Source: Herpetosiphon sp042688385
Lineage (GTDB): Bacteria > Chloroflexota > Chloroflexia > Chloroflexales > Herpetosiphonaceae
Direction: 5' to 3'
Assembly (NCBI RefSeq): GCF_042688385.1
Contig: NZ_JBHUPY010000006.1
Coordinates: 248,001-312,000, forward strand
DNA: 64,000 nucleotides
In this document: positions 25,834-34,698 of the stretch, piece after piece
Layout: each line of letters starts with the position of its first letter
Position numbering within the stretch: the stretch's first letter is position 1
The notes under the pieces: generated by a model
What the model saw: the letters and a program-made list of their open reading frames with translations, nothing else
What the model was told of the DNA's origin: nothing
Databases searched by the model: none
Program-made: the position numbers and the translations under genes

Positions 25834-25846
25834 TGTGTTTAAGCAG

Positions 25847-28087
25847 TTATTCGACGATCAAGGTTTCGTAGGCTGAGTAGACATTGCCATCAAAATCTTC
25901 GGCAAAGAACCCAACCAAGTAGTTGCCTGCTGGCGCTGGTTCAAGCTGCCAGGTAAAGTTATCCGTGCCAAAGACAAAATCTTCGCCTTCGTAATTGACG
26001 AATTCGCTCTCGCCAGTTTGCTGCGATTCTTCGAGCCAGGTATCGAGCAGCACAAATTTATCGCCGGGCTTGGGGTTGATTTCGCGCAACGAGCCGGTAT
26101 CTTCCTTGCCCGTGTAGCCCAGCACTTGCACCAACTCGCCATTGCTGAAGAGCAACAAGGCACGGCGGCTCTTTTTGCCTTTGGCAGTCGTATACATGCC
26201 TTCAACCGTGTAGGTTGCTTCTTCTGGCGATGCGCCATAATCTTCGGGGCTGAACAAGGCTAAGCTCGATTGAGTTTCGTTCTGCATGGCAAACACTTGG
26301 GTATCCCACTCGAACTCAATATCAATCGTCGAGGCCGCACCCCAATCGGGATAAAAGACCCCGCCAATTTCGCGGGTTTGCTCAGCATCAAGATAATCCA
26401 TATCCAATACGCGAATTGCATCGGATTCTTGATCGTAGTAGCCGATGAAGATATAGACAAAGGCAATATTGTCGCCAGTAATGCTGCTATTGAGCACAAC
26501 AGGCCGATCGAGGCTGGCAGTAGTGGATGAAAGCTGAATCGGCGCAACCGTAATTGGCTCAGCGCCAGGAGCTTCGACCTCGCCGACATCGACTGGCTCA
26601 GGCGTTGGCTGGCGTTCGATGGTGGCAGTTGGTTGTTCAACGCTGGTTGGCAAGGGCTTTTTGGCGTATTGGAAGGCCAAAAATTCATCCCACAATGAAT
26701 CATTAACGAAACTTACCGCAACCGTGTTGTACGATTTATAGCCAGCATCGGCGCTCGTGTAGAGCTTCGAATTGGGAAAGTGAATCGAAATGCCAGTTGC
26801 GCCAGCTTTTTCGTCGCCATGTTTTTCTTCGATCAAGCTCTTGTCGATGGCCTTAATCAAGTCGTCGGCAGCTTTATTGACGCTTGGCACATTGACTTTT
26901 TGCTTGAGCAATTGGGCAAAGTGGCCAAGATCAATATAGGGCTTAGGCTGATCGCTATCAAAAACGCTCTCGAAGGCTTGGGTATAGCGACGGGCGGCGG
27001 CAATATCTTTGCGCTCAGCCTCGGCCAAGGTTATCACCAAGCGATCAAGTGCATCGATAACCGCTGGCAATTTGCCCAAATCAACCGCCGTCAGCGTAAT
27101 GGCCTTGCGTTCTTGCACTAACACTTCTTCGGCAGAAACCTCGCCATCGAAGTCGTAGGTGCGCGAAACATACTTGGCACGGGCATCATCATCGAGAATT
27201 TGTTGATCTTGCTCGATATAGCTATCGACGATTGCCCGCGAAAGCTCAGCGCCATCAATCTCAGGGCTATCGGTTAGGCGGCCAAGAATGGCGGCATAGG
27301 CCCAACCAAGCGATGGCTCGACCTCTTGCGAGGCTACTGCATAGCGGGCATAGGGCGCAATTGCGCTATACACTTCAACATGGCTCATCAAACAGGCATC
27401 AAAGCCAATCAGCTCAAATTCACCAATGCCTGTTTCGGCGATGATATGTTCAAAAGCTTCGCTCATTTCCATCAGAAACAGCATATCGCCAAAGCTTTGG
27501 GCCAAGGGAATATCGTGGCGACCGAGGGTCGAAGGCTCGGGGTCGGTCCAGCCACCAGGCCAGCCCGAGCCATGATCCGACATAATCAGCACATATTTAT
27601 CCGAGGGATAGGCTTTGGCGGCCCATGTAACAAAATCGATCAAGGTATCGGCATCGGCCATGTTTTGCTCGCCAAGGTCGGCAAGTTCCTTGGAGTTCAT
27701 TTGCTCAAGGTTGTCGTCTTGCTCGATGTAAAAGCGTTTGGTGCTGGTCCAATCGCCATCACCATCGTAGCCACCATCGTAGCGATCCATTTGGGCGACC
27801 ACGCGCACTCGATCGGTCGAGCCAACCAATTCGGCCTCATTGAGATCGTTGAGCATATCTTCCTCAAGAATCTCATCGTCGGCATCGGAGTAGAGCATAA
27901 TCAGCCACGTCTGATCATCGCGGCCAGCGGGGGTGCGGGTTGGAGCGGCAGGCGTGGCTTGGCCAGTAATTGGAGTGCGTTTTGCCACCGGAGTTGGTTC
28001 GGAGAGATCGGCACAAGCGGCTAAGAGCAAGAGTAAAACGAAACTAAAACGCGTCAAACGCCAGCGTCGCGGCGCAATCTGCTGCAT
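25847..28087 (-). CDS. Clostripain-family (C11) cysteine peptidase lipoprotein
   Basis: A 746-residue exported protease. The signal peptide ends in a lipobox (LLLLAACAD), then a Thr/Pro linker, then the C11 caspase-like domain. The catalytic His is in YVLIMSDHGSGWPGG and the Cys in LIGFDACLMSHVEV, both with the expected family context; TWLIMLYSDADDE marks strand 1. The C-terminal 250 residues are a separate beta-rich region, possibly for binding. AGGAG lies 8 bases before the ATG. It probably degrades external proteins, in keeping with a predatory or scavenging life. Its 3' end was copied into the duplication at 23696. Confidence 0.88.
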   Translation of the reverse strand: MQQIAPRRWRLTRFSFVLLLLLAACADLSEPTPVAKRTPITGQATPAAPTRTPAGRDDQTWLIMLYSDADDEILEEDMLNDLNEAELVGSTDRVRVVAQMDRYDGGYDGDGDWTSTKRFYIEQDDNLEQMNSKELADLGEQNMADADTLIDFVTWAAKAYPSDKYVLIMSDHGSGWPGGWTDPEPSTLGRHDIPLAQSFGDMLFLMEMSEAFEHIIAETGIGEFELIGFDACLMSHVEVYSAIAPYARYAVASQEVEPSLGWAYAAILGRLTDSPEIDGAELSRAIVDSYIEQDQQILDDDARAKYVSRTYDFDGEVSAEEVLVQERKAITLTAVDLGKLPAVIDALDRLVITLAEAERKDIAAARRYTQAFESVFDSDQPKPYIDLGHFAQLLKQKVNVPSVNKAADDLIKAIDKSLIEEKHGDEKAGATGISIHFPNSKLYTSADAGYKSYNTVAVSFVNDSLWDEFLAFQYAKKPLPTSVEQPTATIERQPTPEPVDVGEVEAPGAEPITVAPIQLSSTTASLDRPVVLNSSITGDNIAFVYIFIGYYDQESDAIRVLDMDYLDAEQTREIGGVFYPDWGAASTIDIEFEWDTQVFAMQNETQSSLALFSPEDYGASPEEATYTVEGMYTTAKGKKSRRALLLFSNGELVQVLGYTGKEDTGSLREINPKPGDKFVLLDTWLEESQQTGESEFVNYEGEDFVFGTDNFTWQLEPAPAGNYLVGFFAEDFDGNVYSAYETLIVE

Positions 28088-28143
28088 ACAACACTCCTAC
28101 AAAGTGCAAAAATCGGCGAGTATACCCAATTGTGAGCTGGTGA

Positions 28144-28335
28144 TTATTCGTTGTCGTTGCCACTTGGGCGGCGGCGTTTGCGCAAGGTAATATGTTCGTC
28201 GGTTTCTTTGGCTGGGCGGCGATCACGCTGGTCGCTTGCATGATCAAGTTGATCGTCAGCGCTAGTGGTTTGGGCTTTTTTCAACCCATCTTCAGCGGCT
28301 TCGCGAACTTTTTTGGCAATGTCTTCAGGCTTCAT
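28144..28335 (-). CDS. Small highly charged hypothetical protein (63 residues)
   Basis: A hydrophilic protein beginning MKPEDIAKKVREAAEDGLKK and ending in a basic LRKRRRPSGNDNE tail. It is probably disordered apart from the first helix. I start at 28335, where AAGGAG lies 7 bases upstream; the upstream in-frame ATG at 28356 lacks a site. No function can be assigned. Confidence 0.55.
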   Translation of the reverse strand: MKPEDIAKKVREAAEDGLKKAQTTSADDQLDHASDQRDRRPAKETDEHITLRKRRRPSGNDNE

Positions 28336-28411
28336 CAAAGCACTCCTTTTTAACATTAATTGCCTAGTAGATAGAGCATCGTGGCGCAGATTTATTGCAG
28401 TTGGGGCATGC

Positions 28412-28441
28412 TTGGATTATACCATTGCTTGCTGCTAGAAT
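28412..28441 (+). promoter_or_regulatory. Possible promoter of the SMI1 gene
   Basis: TTGGAT (28412-28417) and TAGAAT (28436-28441) are separated by 18 bases, 37 bases before the ATG. Confidence 0.35.
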
Positions 28442-28478
28442 ACGGCTACAAAGCACATGAAAAAGGAGAGGTGTTGTT

Positions 28479-29960
28479 ATGGAGAATTCACAAGCCATCA
28501 GTTCGATCGCGAACTTGATTTTTGAGCGTTGGGATACAACCGGCCTTCAGTTGAGCGAACAGGAGCGTCAACAACTATTGCACTGTATCCAGATTGAGTA
28601 TTCATTCAATCCAGCAATCATCGCCAAGCTTAATCGGCATATTTTGGCCTACCCACCGCCAGCGATCGACCGCGAGTGGTTGCACATGATTGATACTCAA
28701 TTGGCGGCATTGATGCAGGCTGTTGATTCGTTCGAGGCCAAACGTCAGCTTGCACGCGCTTTGATCAACATCGTTACGTTGCTCATTCCACTGGTTTATT
28801 TTGATGAAATTCTCAAGCTTCAAGTGTATGATGATTTCCTTGTGGAGCAGATAGAAGTAACATTTCTGTATCGCTTAGCAATTCCCCGCAGTGTCAGCGA
28901 GGCTGAGCGCATGTATACGGCCATTTTAGCCATGCCAATGGTTTATCAGTACACTACCTTGGCTGGAAGTCAGCTGATTCCCCAACCATTTAAAGCCCAA
29001 TTCTGCTTTGTGATCCTTTTTCTGCGGCCAGCTGTTCCCAAATCAGACCTTTGGCGCTTTCAAAAGGCGTGTCTGGAAAACTGCCCACGCTATTTGCTCA
29101 ATTATCCACCAATTTCCCAAGCGGGCTATTCTTCACGCCCAGCTTTTTGGATGGGCACTAGCATAGCCGACCCAACCTTGCGAGCTATTATTGCTAAGCG
29201 CGGCAGCACCGAGGTACGCCGCGATCTTGCCAATCACCAAGCCTATCTTGCTTCGCGGGCAGCGGCGGCAGTGGCGCTAGCTGAACCAGTTCGCTTACCA
29301 CGCCCCCAAAAGCAGCCGATTCTGCCAGCTCAAGCAGCACTGGTAAAGTTACTTGCTGAATTCGAACACTTCCTTGCCCAGCATGCACCTGATCTCTCTG
29401 CCGAACTTAAGCCTGGAATCAGCGAGGCCCAACTTGAACAACTCAACGCTTTGCTTGCGCCCTTGCGCCTGCCCGACGATGTAGCGACGCTCTATCGTTG
29501 GCATAATGGCACAACCCATGGCGCTCGTTTGTTTGGGCATCTCGATTTTCTGCCGCTGCAAGAAGCGCTGGCAAATTATCGCGATTATAACGAAATGGGC
29601 GATGAATTTAGCTGGTGTACAGTTTGGTTTCCAATTTGTGAAGGCTATGACAGGCGCTTAATTGCCCTTGTTGAGCAAGCCAGCGATCATTCGCCGGTGC
29701 TCTGGAATGATTCGCATGATCCAACTCTAGAGGTTGATTATTCATCGATCGCTACAATGATTGCGACCTACCTTGCAGCCTATCAAACAGGCGTGATTGC
29801 GATCGATCCAGCAGGTTGGTGGAGCTGTGACGATGAAGGCTTAGCAAAACTGCGTGCTATCCACGATTCACCAGCGCATGAACAGCGCATCAGCTATGAC
29901 ATCTATGAGCCTGAGGATTGGCCAGCAACATGGCGGCCCTTTGCAATTGGCGAACGCTAA
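28479..29960 (+). CDS. SMI1/KNR4-domain protein with long N-terminal region
   Basis: A 493-residue cytoplasmic protein. The C-terminal part (about 300-465) matches the SMI1/KNR4 fold: LPDDVATLYRWHNGTTHGAR, then LFGHLDFLPLQEALANY, WFPICEGYD, and SIATMIATYLAAYQTG. Such domains are frequent immunity or scaffold proteins. The first 290 residues are helical and unknown to me. GGAGAGG lies before the ATG. No partner toxin is adjacent, so an immunity role is not supported by context. Confidence 0.75.
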   Translation: MENSQAISSIANLIFERWDTTGLQLSEQERQQLLHCIQIEYSFNPAIIAKLNRHILAYPPPAIDREWLHMIDTQLAALMQAVDSFEAKRQLARALINIVTLLIPLVYFDEILKLQVYDDFLVEQIEVTFLYRLAIPRSVSEAERMYTAILAMPMVYQYTTLAGSQLIPQPFKAQFCFVILFLRPAVPKSDLWRFQKACLENCPRYLLNYPPISQAGYSSRPAFWMGTSIADPTLRAIIAKRGSTEVRRDLANHQAYLASRAAAAVALAEPVRLPRPQKQPILPAQAALVKLLAEFEHFLAQHAPDLSAELKPGISEAQLEQLNALLAPLRLPDDVATLYRWHNGTTHGARLFGHLDFLPLQEALANYRDYNEMGDEFSWCTVWFPICEGYDRRLIALVEQASDHSPVLWNDSHDPTLEVDYSSIATMIATYLAAYQTGVIAIDPAGWWSCDDEGLAKLRAIHDSPAHEQRISYDIYEPEDWPATWRPFAIGER

Positions 29961-29997
29961 TAAACATGGTTTAGGGCTAGTAACTGGGTCTAAAAGT

Positions 29998-30034
29998 AGA
30001 ACGCACTATGCATTTAATCAGCATAGTGCGTTCT
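29998..30034. terminator. Hairpin between convergent genes
   Basis: A perfect 14-bp stem (29998-30011 with 30021-30034) with a 9-base loop. T tracts are weak on both sides, though the minus strand continues ACTTTTAG. Confidence 0.65.
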
Positions 30035-30054
30035 TGCTGGATTTGAGATTGGCG

Positions 30055-31278
30055 CTACAAATGCTTTGCTTCTACATTGCTGGCCATGCTTGTGGGCTTT
30101 TGAACCCGTACCGCTACGATATACACTCCAATCATCACAGCATAGACGACGAGCAAACAGATTGGGATGATTTCGAGCGAGATGTAGCGAGCCAGCACGC
30201 CCAAAAGAGTGGGGATGACCGCCATGCCAAAGCCAGTTGCGGTCATTTGCATGCCGATGGTATTGGCTGCATGATGGTCGCCCACCCGAGTTTTAGTGCC
30301 CGACATGAGCGCTGGAAAGATTGGCGCGATTGCGATGCCGATAATTGCCACTGCAATCACGTTTGCGAGCGGCGAGGGATTCCACAGGAGTAATACTGCA
30401 CCAAGAAATGCTCCAGTTAAGCCACCAAGCACCAGCCGATGAACTCCCAAACGAGTGGCGATCAGACCAGCGACAATCCGCCCGATTGTAAAGCTGAACC
30501 AATAGCTCCCAGCAAAGAAGCCCGCCAACGTTGGCTCCACGCCGCGCGATTCGGTCAGCAAACTGTAGGCCCATGTGCCAAGCGACGCTTCAGCGCCAAC
30601 ATACAGGAAAAACAGCGTAATACTGAGCCAAACCCGCGGCTGGCTCAAGGTTGCGCCCATCGGCGTTTTATAATCGGTCAAGCGAATTTCCGGCTCGGCG
30701 CTGGCTGCCGCAGCATGGCGGCTCCACATGGGGCTGGTCAGGGCAAAACAAAGCGCCAAGCCAATTTGGAAGCAGCCGACCACGAGATAGCCAAAGCGCC
30801 ATGTATTCAGGTTCGCAAGCCCCAAGGTCATGATGATTGGGCCGAGCGTTACCCCAACGCCCCAGCTTGCATGCAGCCATTGCATCAGGCCTTCGCTAAA
30901 ATGGGCTGCTACATAGGTGTTGAGGCCAGCATCGATCGCGCCAGCACCCATGCCAGCGATGATCCCAAGCGCCGCCATCATCCACCATGCAGGCACGAGG
31001 GTATAACCAATTAATGCAACTCCGGTGAGCAAACAACTAATAGCCAGCATCCAGCCTACACCCAGCCGTACCAACAATTTGCCGCTGAGGAAGGTCGAAC
31101 CCATATAGCCAATAACCGATGCATTCAAAAATAAACCAATCGCATCGATTGGCTGAGCAAAGCTAGCTCGAATCGAGGGCCAGCCAACTCCCAACAGCCC
31201 ATCGGGCAACCCAAGCGCCACAAAAGCAATAAACGCGAGGAGAATCAGGCCAAGATTGGCCGGACGTTGGATCTTCAC
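30055..31278 (-). CDS. MFS transporter (FucP/BSC6-like)
   Basis: A 407-residue permease with 12 predicted helices. It carries LGLPDGLLGVGWPSIRASF in helix 1, the AGMGAGAIDAGLNTYVAAHF segment, and HASWGVGVTLGPIIM, which fit the sugar-symporter-like MFS branch. The substrate is unknown. It is divergent from the alpha/beta hydrolase gene, with a 315-bp spacer. No ribosome-binding site stands out before the ATG. Confidence 0.78.
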   Translation of the reverse strand: MKIQRPANLGLILLAFIAFVALGLPDGLLGVGWPSIRASFAQPIDAIGLFLNASVIGYMGSTFLSGKLLVRLGVGWMLAISCLLTGVALIGYTLVPAWWMMAALGIIAGMGAGAIDAGLNTYVAAHFSEGLMQWLHASWGVGVTLGPIIMTLGLANLNTWRFGYLVVGCFQIGLALCFALTSPMWSRHAAAASAEPEIRLTDYKTPMGATLSQPRVWLSITLFFLYVGAEASLGTWAYSLLTESRGVEPTLAGFFAGSYWFSFTIGRIVAGLIATRLGVHRLVLGGLTGAFLGAVLLLWNPSPLANVIAVAIIGIAIAPIFPALMSGTKTRVGDHHAANTIGMQMTATGFGMAVIPTLLGVLARYISLEIIPICLLVVYAVMIGVYIVAVRVQKPTSMASNVEAKHL

Positions 31279-31593
31279 AGCATATCCTTTCGAACTGCAA
31301 TCGAATCTGCTTTATCACCAGCGTGGCGGGACTGATCACCCTGATGAGCTGCAACACCAATTCACAATTAACCCCCAGCATTGGGTGGGTAATTCGTGGC
31401 TCTTGGCGTGCGCTGGCCATCATAGCCGATAACCGCCCGTTGAATGCAGGGTTGCAGATCAAACGATTTTGCGCGATGATAGCTATAAAATAGCATAGAT
31501 GTTCGAATTTCGCCAAGCTTGTTGGGTTGGTTAGCGTAAGAATGATATGAACCCGCAGCCCAGCAGCGGCTCATTCGGAAAGGAATCTGATTT
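31279..31593. other. Divergent intergenic spacer; no gene seen
   Basis: The 315 bp between the MFS and hydrolase genes hold only chance ORFs. An AT-rich patch, GCTATAAAATAG near 31480, might be part of a promoter. Confidence 0.5.
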
Positions 31594-32391
31594 ATGGCTG
31601 ATTCAAACGCGGTTCAAGGCCAGTACGCCGAGCTTAACGGACTCAAGCTCTACTATGAAGTTCATGGCAGTGGTGCGCCGCTCGTTTTGCTGCACGGCGG
31701 CGCTAACCCCAGCGATACCTTTGGGCCGACGTTGACAGAACTTGCCAAGACGCACCAAGTGTTTGCTGTGCATTTGCAGGGCCATGGCCACACGCCCGAT
31801 ATTGATCGACCGCTGAGCCGTGAGTTTATGGCCGCTGATGTGGCAGCGCTGATCGAGCTGTTGGGGCTTAACCAAGCACTGGTGATGGGCTATTCGATGG
31901 GAGCTGCGGTGGCGTTACAACTGGCGATTCAGCATCCTGCGCTTGTGCGGCGCTTGGTGCTGGTCTCAACGCCCATGCGCCGCGCCGATGCCTACCCTGA
32001 GGTGATTACCAGCTTTAACAACATGGGTGCTAACGCACCGCAGATCGGTGAGGCCTTGCAACAGTCGCCGTTGGCGCAGCTCTACCCTGCGGTCGATTGG
32101 ACGCGGCTCTTTACCAAGCTCGGCGAGATGCTAGCCCAAGACTATGACTACTCGAAGGCGGTGGCGGCACTGCCGATGCCCGTAATGCTGGTCTTTGCTG
32201 ATGCAGACTGCTGGCAGCCTGAGGCTATTGTTGCGTTCTACCGTCAGTTGGGCGGTGGCCAGCGCGATGGCGGCATGGATGGTTCTGATCGGCCAGCTGG
32301 TCAGCTAGCGATTGTGCCTGGCACAACCCATTACACGCTGATGGCAACGCCGCTCGTCGCCCAGCTCGTCGCTCCATTTTTGTTGGCGTAG
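31594..32391 (+). CDS. Alpha/beta-fold hydrolase
   Basis: A 265-residue cytoplasmic esterase or lactonase-like enzyme. The oxyanion segment is LVLLHGGANPSDTF, the nucleophile elbow is VMGYSMGAAVAL (Ser in GYSMG), the acid is probably Asp in LVFADADCW, and the His is in VPGTTHYTLM. AAGGAATC precedes the ATG. It is monocistronic and followed by the GC-rich repeat cluster. The substrate cannot be named. Confidence 0.85.
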   Translation: MADSNAVQGQYAELNGLKLYYEVHGSGAPLVLLHGGANPSDTFGPTLTELAKTHQVFAVHLQGHGHTPDIDRPLSREFMAADVAALIELLGLNQALVMGYSMGAAVALQLAIQHPALVRRLVLVSTPMRRADAYPEVITSFNNMGANAPQIGEALQQSPLAQLYPAVDWTRLFTKLGEMLAQDYDYSKAVAALPMPVMLVFADADCWQPEAIVAFYRQLGGGQRDGGMDGSDRPAGQLAIVPGTTHYTLMATPLVAQLVAPFLLA

Positions 32392-32465
32392 CGCTGGTAT
32401 TGGCCTGCGTTTAAGGTTGTAATGCTAATGGCTGATTGTACTGGTACATTGCGTAACGACGATTT

Positions 32466-32775
32466 CCCCTCATCCCCTAGCCCTTACAAGGATAGGTTTT
32501 GAACGATTGGTCGGCGGTGGAGCGTTCCATCATCCCCCAACCCCCTCGCCCACGAAAACGCGGGCGAGGGGAAGCTTCCGTGGATTCCGACGAATCATGC
32601 TAAATCCACCATGTTAAGCCCCTCGCCCGCCGCGTGGGCTAGGGTTGGGGTGAGGGGATCTTAACAACCTACCCTTGAAATCTAGCCCCCTAGCCCGCTC
32701 ACGAGCGAGGGGAACCACGGAGTCGGTGCTCCCCTCGCCCGCGTTCAGTGGGAGAAGGGCTGGGGGTGAGGGCAT
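32466..32775. repeat. Second cluster of GC-rich dispersed repeats
   Basis: Copies of the same element as at 19265: one at about 32490-32575 with the shared GTCGG-GGTGGA-CGTTCC lead-in, one in opposite orientation at 32614-32660, and another pair at 32684-32773. The arms are complementary and could fold. The 440-bp spacer has no gene that I can support. Confidence 0.8.
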
Positions 32776-32831
32776 GCTTCTCGTTGTCAATCCAATCAAT
32801 CAGTATATCTATACACTAGAAAGGTTTACTC

Positions 32832-33485
32832 ATGCATTGCACAACCATGATTGCCCAGCATCGTTGTTGTTATCTTCAGCTTAGCCCTATGCGGTTTATG
32901 CTAGTGGTTCCAATGGTTGCCCATGTTGATCCGTTTGAGCTTGATCGGGCGATGAGCACGTTTATAATGCATGTGATGCAGGCTCCCAAGGTACAGCAAT
33001 CTACCATCGCGATTGCACTTGCCCAAAGTCTGGTTGGGTTTGATCTGCCTAACCATGATCATGACCCGATGCTCGAATTTATGTGTGAAATAGGGATTGT
33101 GGATGAGCAGCCTGATGGATGGCACATTTTTACGAGTGGCCGAATAAGCTTGTTTATTGAACAGTCTCAACAGCTTTGCCTGCTTGCTACCCCCGCAGAT
33201 CTCGTTAGCCAAGGGGCGATTGGCGCAGGCTTCAACCAGCGCAATCGGATTGCCTATCGTCTCATCGCAACCAATTTTTCGACTCCAACAAACTTGCATT
33301 TGCAGACGCTCCATTGGCAGCCCCAAACTCCATTGTGGATAAGTACCAATGCCAATCTCATTGAGCTAAGCAAAGCTAGTGATTTGCCCAATCTCGCTGC
33401 ATGGGCGGCAGCTGGTGTTGATGATAATCGCGTGCTGGTAGAACTCCAACCATCAATCCACCCATTGAGCCACTTCGAAGCTTGA
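32832..33485 (+). CDS. Hypothetical protein, possibly a degenerate PP2C-like fold
   Basis: A 217-residue soluble protein. AAAGG lies 8 bases before the ATG. The end (NLAAWAAAGVDDNRVLVEL) and the preceding LWISTNANLIEL segment recall the final strands of PP2C phosphatases, which usually read DGL and DN at these places. The metal-binding Asp residues expected earlier (GD and DG motifs) are not evident. If related, it is probably inactive. I hold this only as a weak resemblance; unknown protein is the safer label. Confidence 0.55.
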   Translation: MHCTTMIAQHRCCYLQLSPMRFMLVVPMVAHVDPFELDRAMSTFIMHVMQAPKVQQSTIAIALAQSLVGFDLPNHDHDPMLEFMCEIGIVDEQPDGWHIFTSGRISLFIEQSQQLCLLATPADLVSQGAIGAGFNQRNRIAYRLIATNFSTPTNLHLQTLHWQPQTPLWISTNANLIELSKASDLPNLAAWAAAGVDDNRVLVELQPSIHPLSHFEA

Positions 33486-33593
33486 CATTTGTAAAAATTT
33501 ACTTAAAGTGTTGTTTGTAATTTCATTGAATTTATTAACATTCTAACCAATGATGAAATCACCAGCGTGTTTTTCTACAGTTTGGAGGATGGT

Positions 33594-34616
33594 ATGGCGC
33601 GGATTCAAGCTCAACGCATGATTATTGGCCTGTGGTTGATGTTAGCTATGTTGCTGGCTTCGGCTTTGCTGGTTGCCAAAAGCAATGCTCAAATCAGCAA
33701 TCCATGGGCTATGCGCACTGGACGAGCCACCCATTATGATCCAACAGTTGGCATGGGCAATTGCAGCTTGCCGCTACCCAGCGATCTGCTTGTGGCGGCA
33801 ATCAATACCAGCGATTATGGCTTGGCCGATTATTGCGGGGCCTCTGTTACGGTCAATGGGCCACGCGGCAGCGTTACGGTCAAAATTATCGATCGTTGCC
33901 CTGGTTGCGTGGTTGGCGGCATTGACCTTAGCCAGCAGGCGTTCGAGCGAATTGCCGCGCTTGAGGCTGGAAATGTGTCAATTACATGGCAATTAATCAG
34001 CGCGCCTAATCTGAGTGGCCAGCTGATTTACAATTACAAAGAAGGTAGTAGCCAATGGTGGACTGGGGTTCAAGTGCGCAATCATCGCAATGCAATTGCC
34101 AAATTTGAGTTTCGCAATCCACAAGGAGTTTTTCAAGCTGTTGAGCGGGCGCATTATAACTATTTTCTGGTGCCTGGCGGCATGGGCATTGGCCCCTTCA
34201 CGTTTCGGATTACCGATGTCTATGGCAATGTTGTGACCGATAGCAATATTCCGTTGCGCGCTGAAGGCGATGTGGCTGGCAATCAGCAATTTCCCTATGT
34301 ACCAAGCCCAGGCAGCACCAACACGCCAACAAGTATGCCGACCAACTCGCCAACTCCGCTGGCAACCAAGCTTCCAACGAGCACTAACATCCCAATTCCA
34401 ACAGCAATTCCCGCGAGTGCCACCCCAACCCTCGTGCCGACCATGGCCCCGCCATCGCCAACCCAACATGGAATTAATGCTTGGCAGGCCTACACCAGCT
34501 ATAGCGTTGGCAGCCTTGTCCAACATAATGGCATTCGTTATCGCTGTATTCAAGCCCACACGTCATTGCCCGGCTGGGAACCGCAGATTGTGCCAGCGCT
34601 TTGGCAACCAATTTAA
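33594..34616 (+). CDS. Secreted bacterial expansin with C-terminal chitin/cellulose-binding module
   Basis: A 340-residue exported wall-loosening protein. A signal peptide (to SNAQ) is followed by the double-psi barrel domain (RTGRATHYDP, AINTSDYGLADYCGASV, VKIIDRCPGCVVGGIDLS), whose Asp in IIDRCPGC corresponds to the key expansin residue. The second expansin domain (CBM63-like) holds SSQWWTGVQVRNH and FEFRNPQGVFQ. A Thr/Pro linker then leads to a CBM5/12-type domain (WQAYTSYSVGSLVQHNGIRYRC). The Thr/Pro linker resembles that of FG-GAP copy 2. I start at 33594, 5 bases after GGAGG. It probably disrupts plant, fungal or bacterial wall polymers non-hydrolytically. Confidence 0.88.
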   Translation: MARIQAQRMIIGLWLMLAMLLASALLVAKSNAQISNPWAMRTGRATHYDPTVGMGNCSLPLPSDLLVAAINTSDYGLADYCGASVTVNGPRGSVTVKIIDRCPGCVVGGIDLSQQAFERIAALEAGNVSITWQLISAPNLSGQLIYNYKEGSSQWWTGVQVRNHRNAIAKFEFRNPQGVFQAVERAHYNYFLVPGGMGIGPFTFRITDVYGNVVTDSNIPLRAEGDVAGNQQFPYVPSPGSTNTPTSMPTNSPTPLATKLPTSTNIPIPTAIPASATPTLVPTMAPPSPTQHGINAWQAYTSYSVGSLVQHNGIRYRCIQAHTSLPGWEPQIVPALWQPI

Positions 34617-34698
34617 GCGCGTAAAAACTTCATGCTCGTTGCGCCTACTGCTACTATACCAAGCAGATTGAAATGGCTTGTGCATGGAGTTTGTTACG

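Noticed and set aside
27326..28024. A 232-codon frame antisense to the clostripain gene
   Set aside because: It is the shadow of a well-supported protease gene with lipobox and catalytic motifs, and it lacks a ribosome-binding site.
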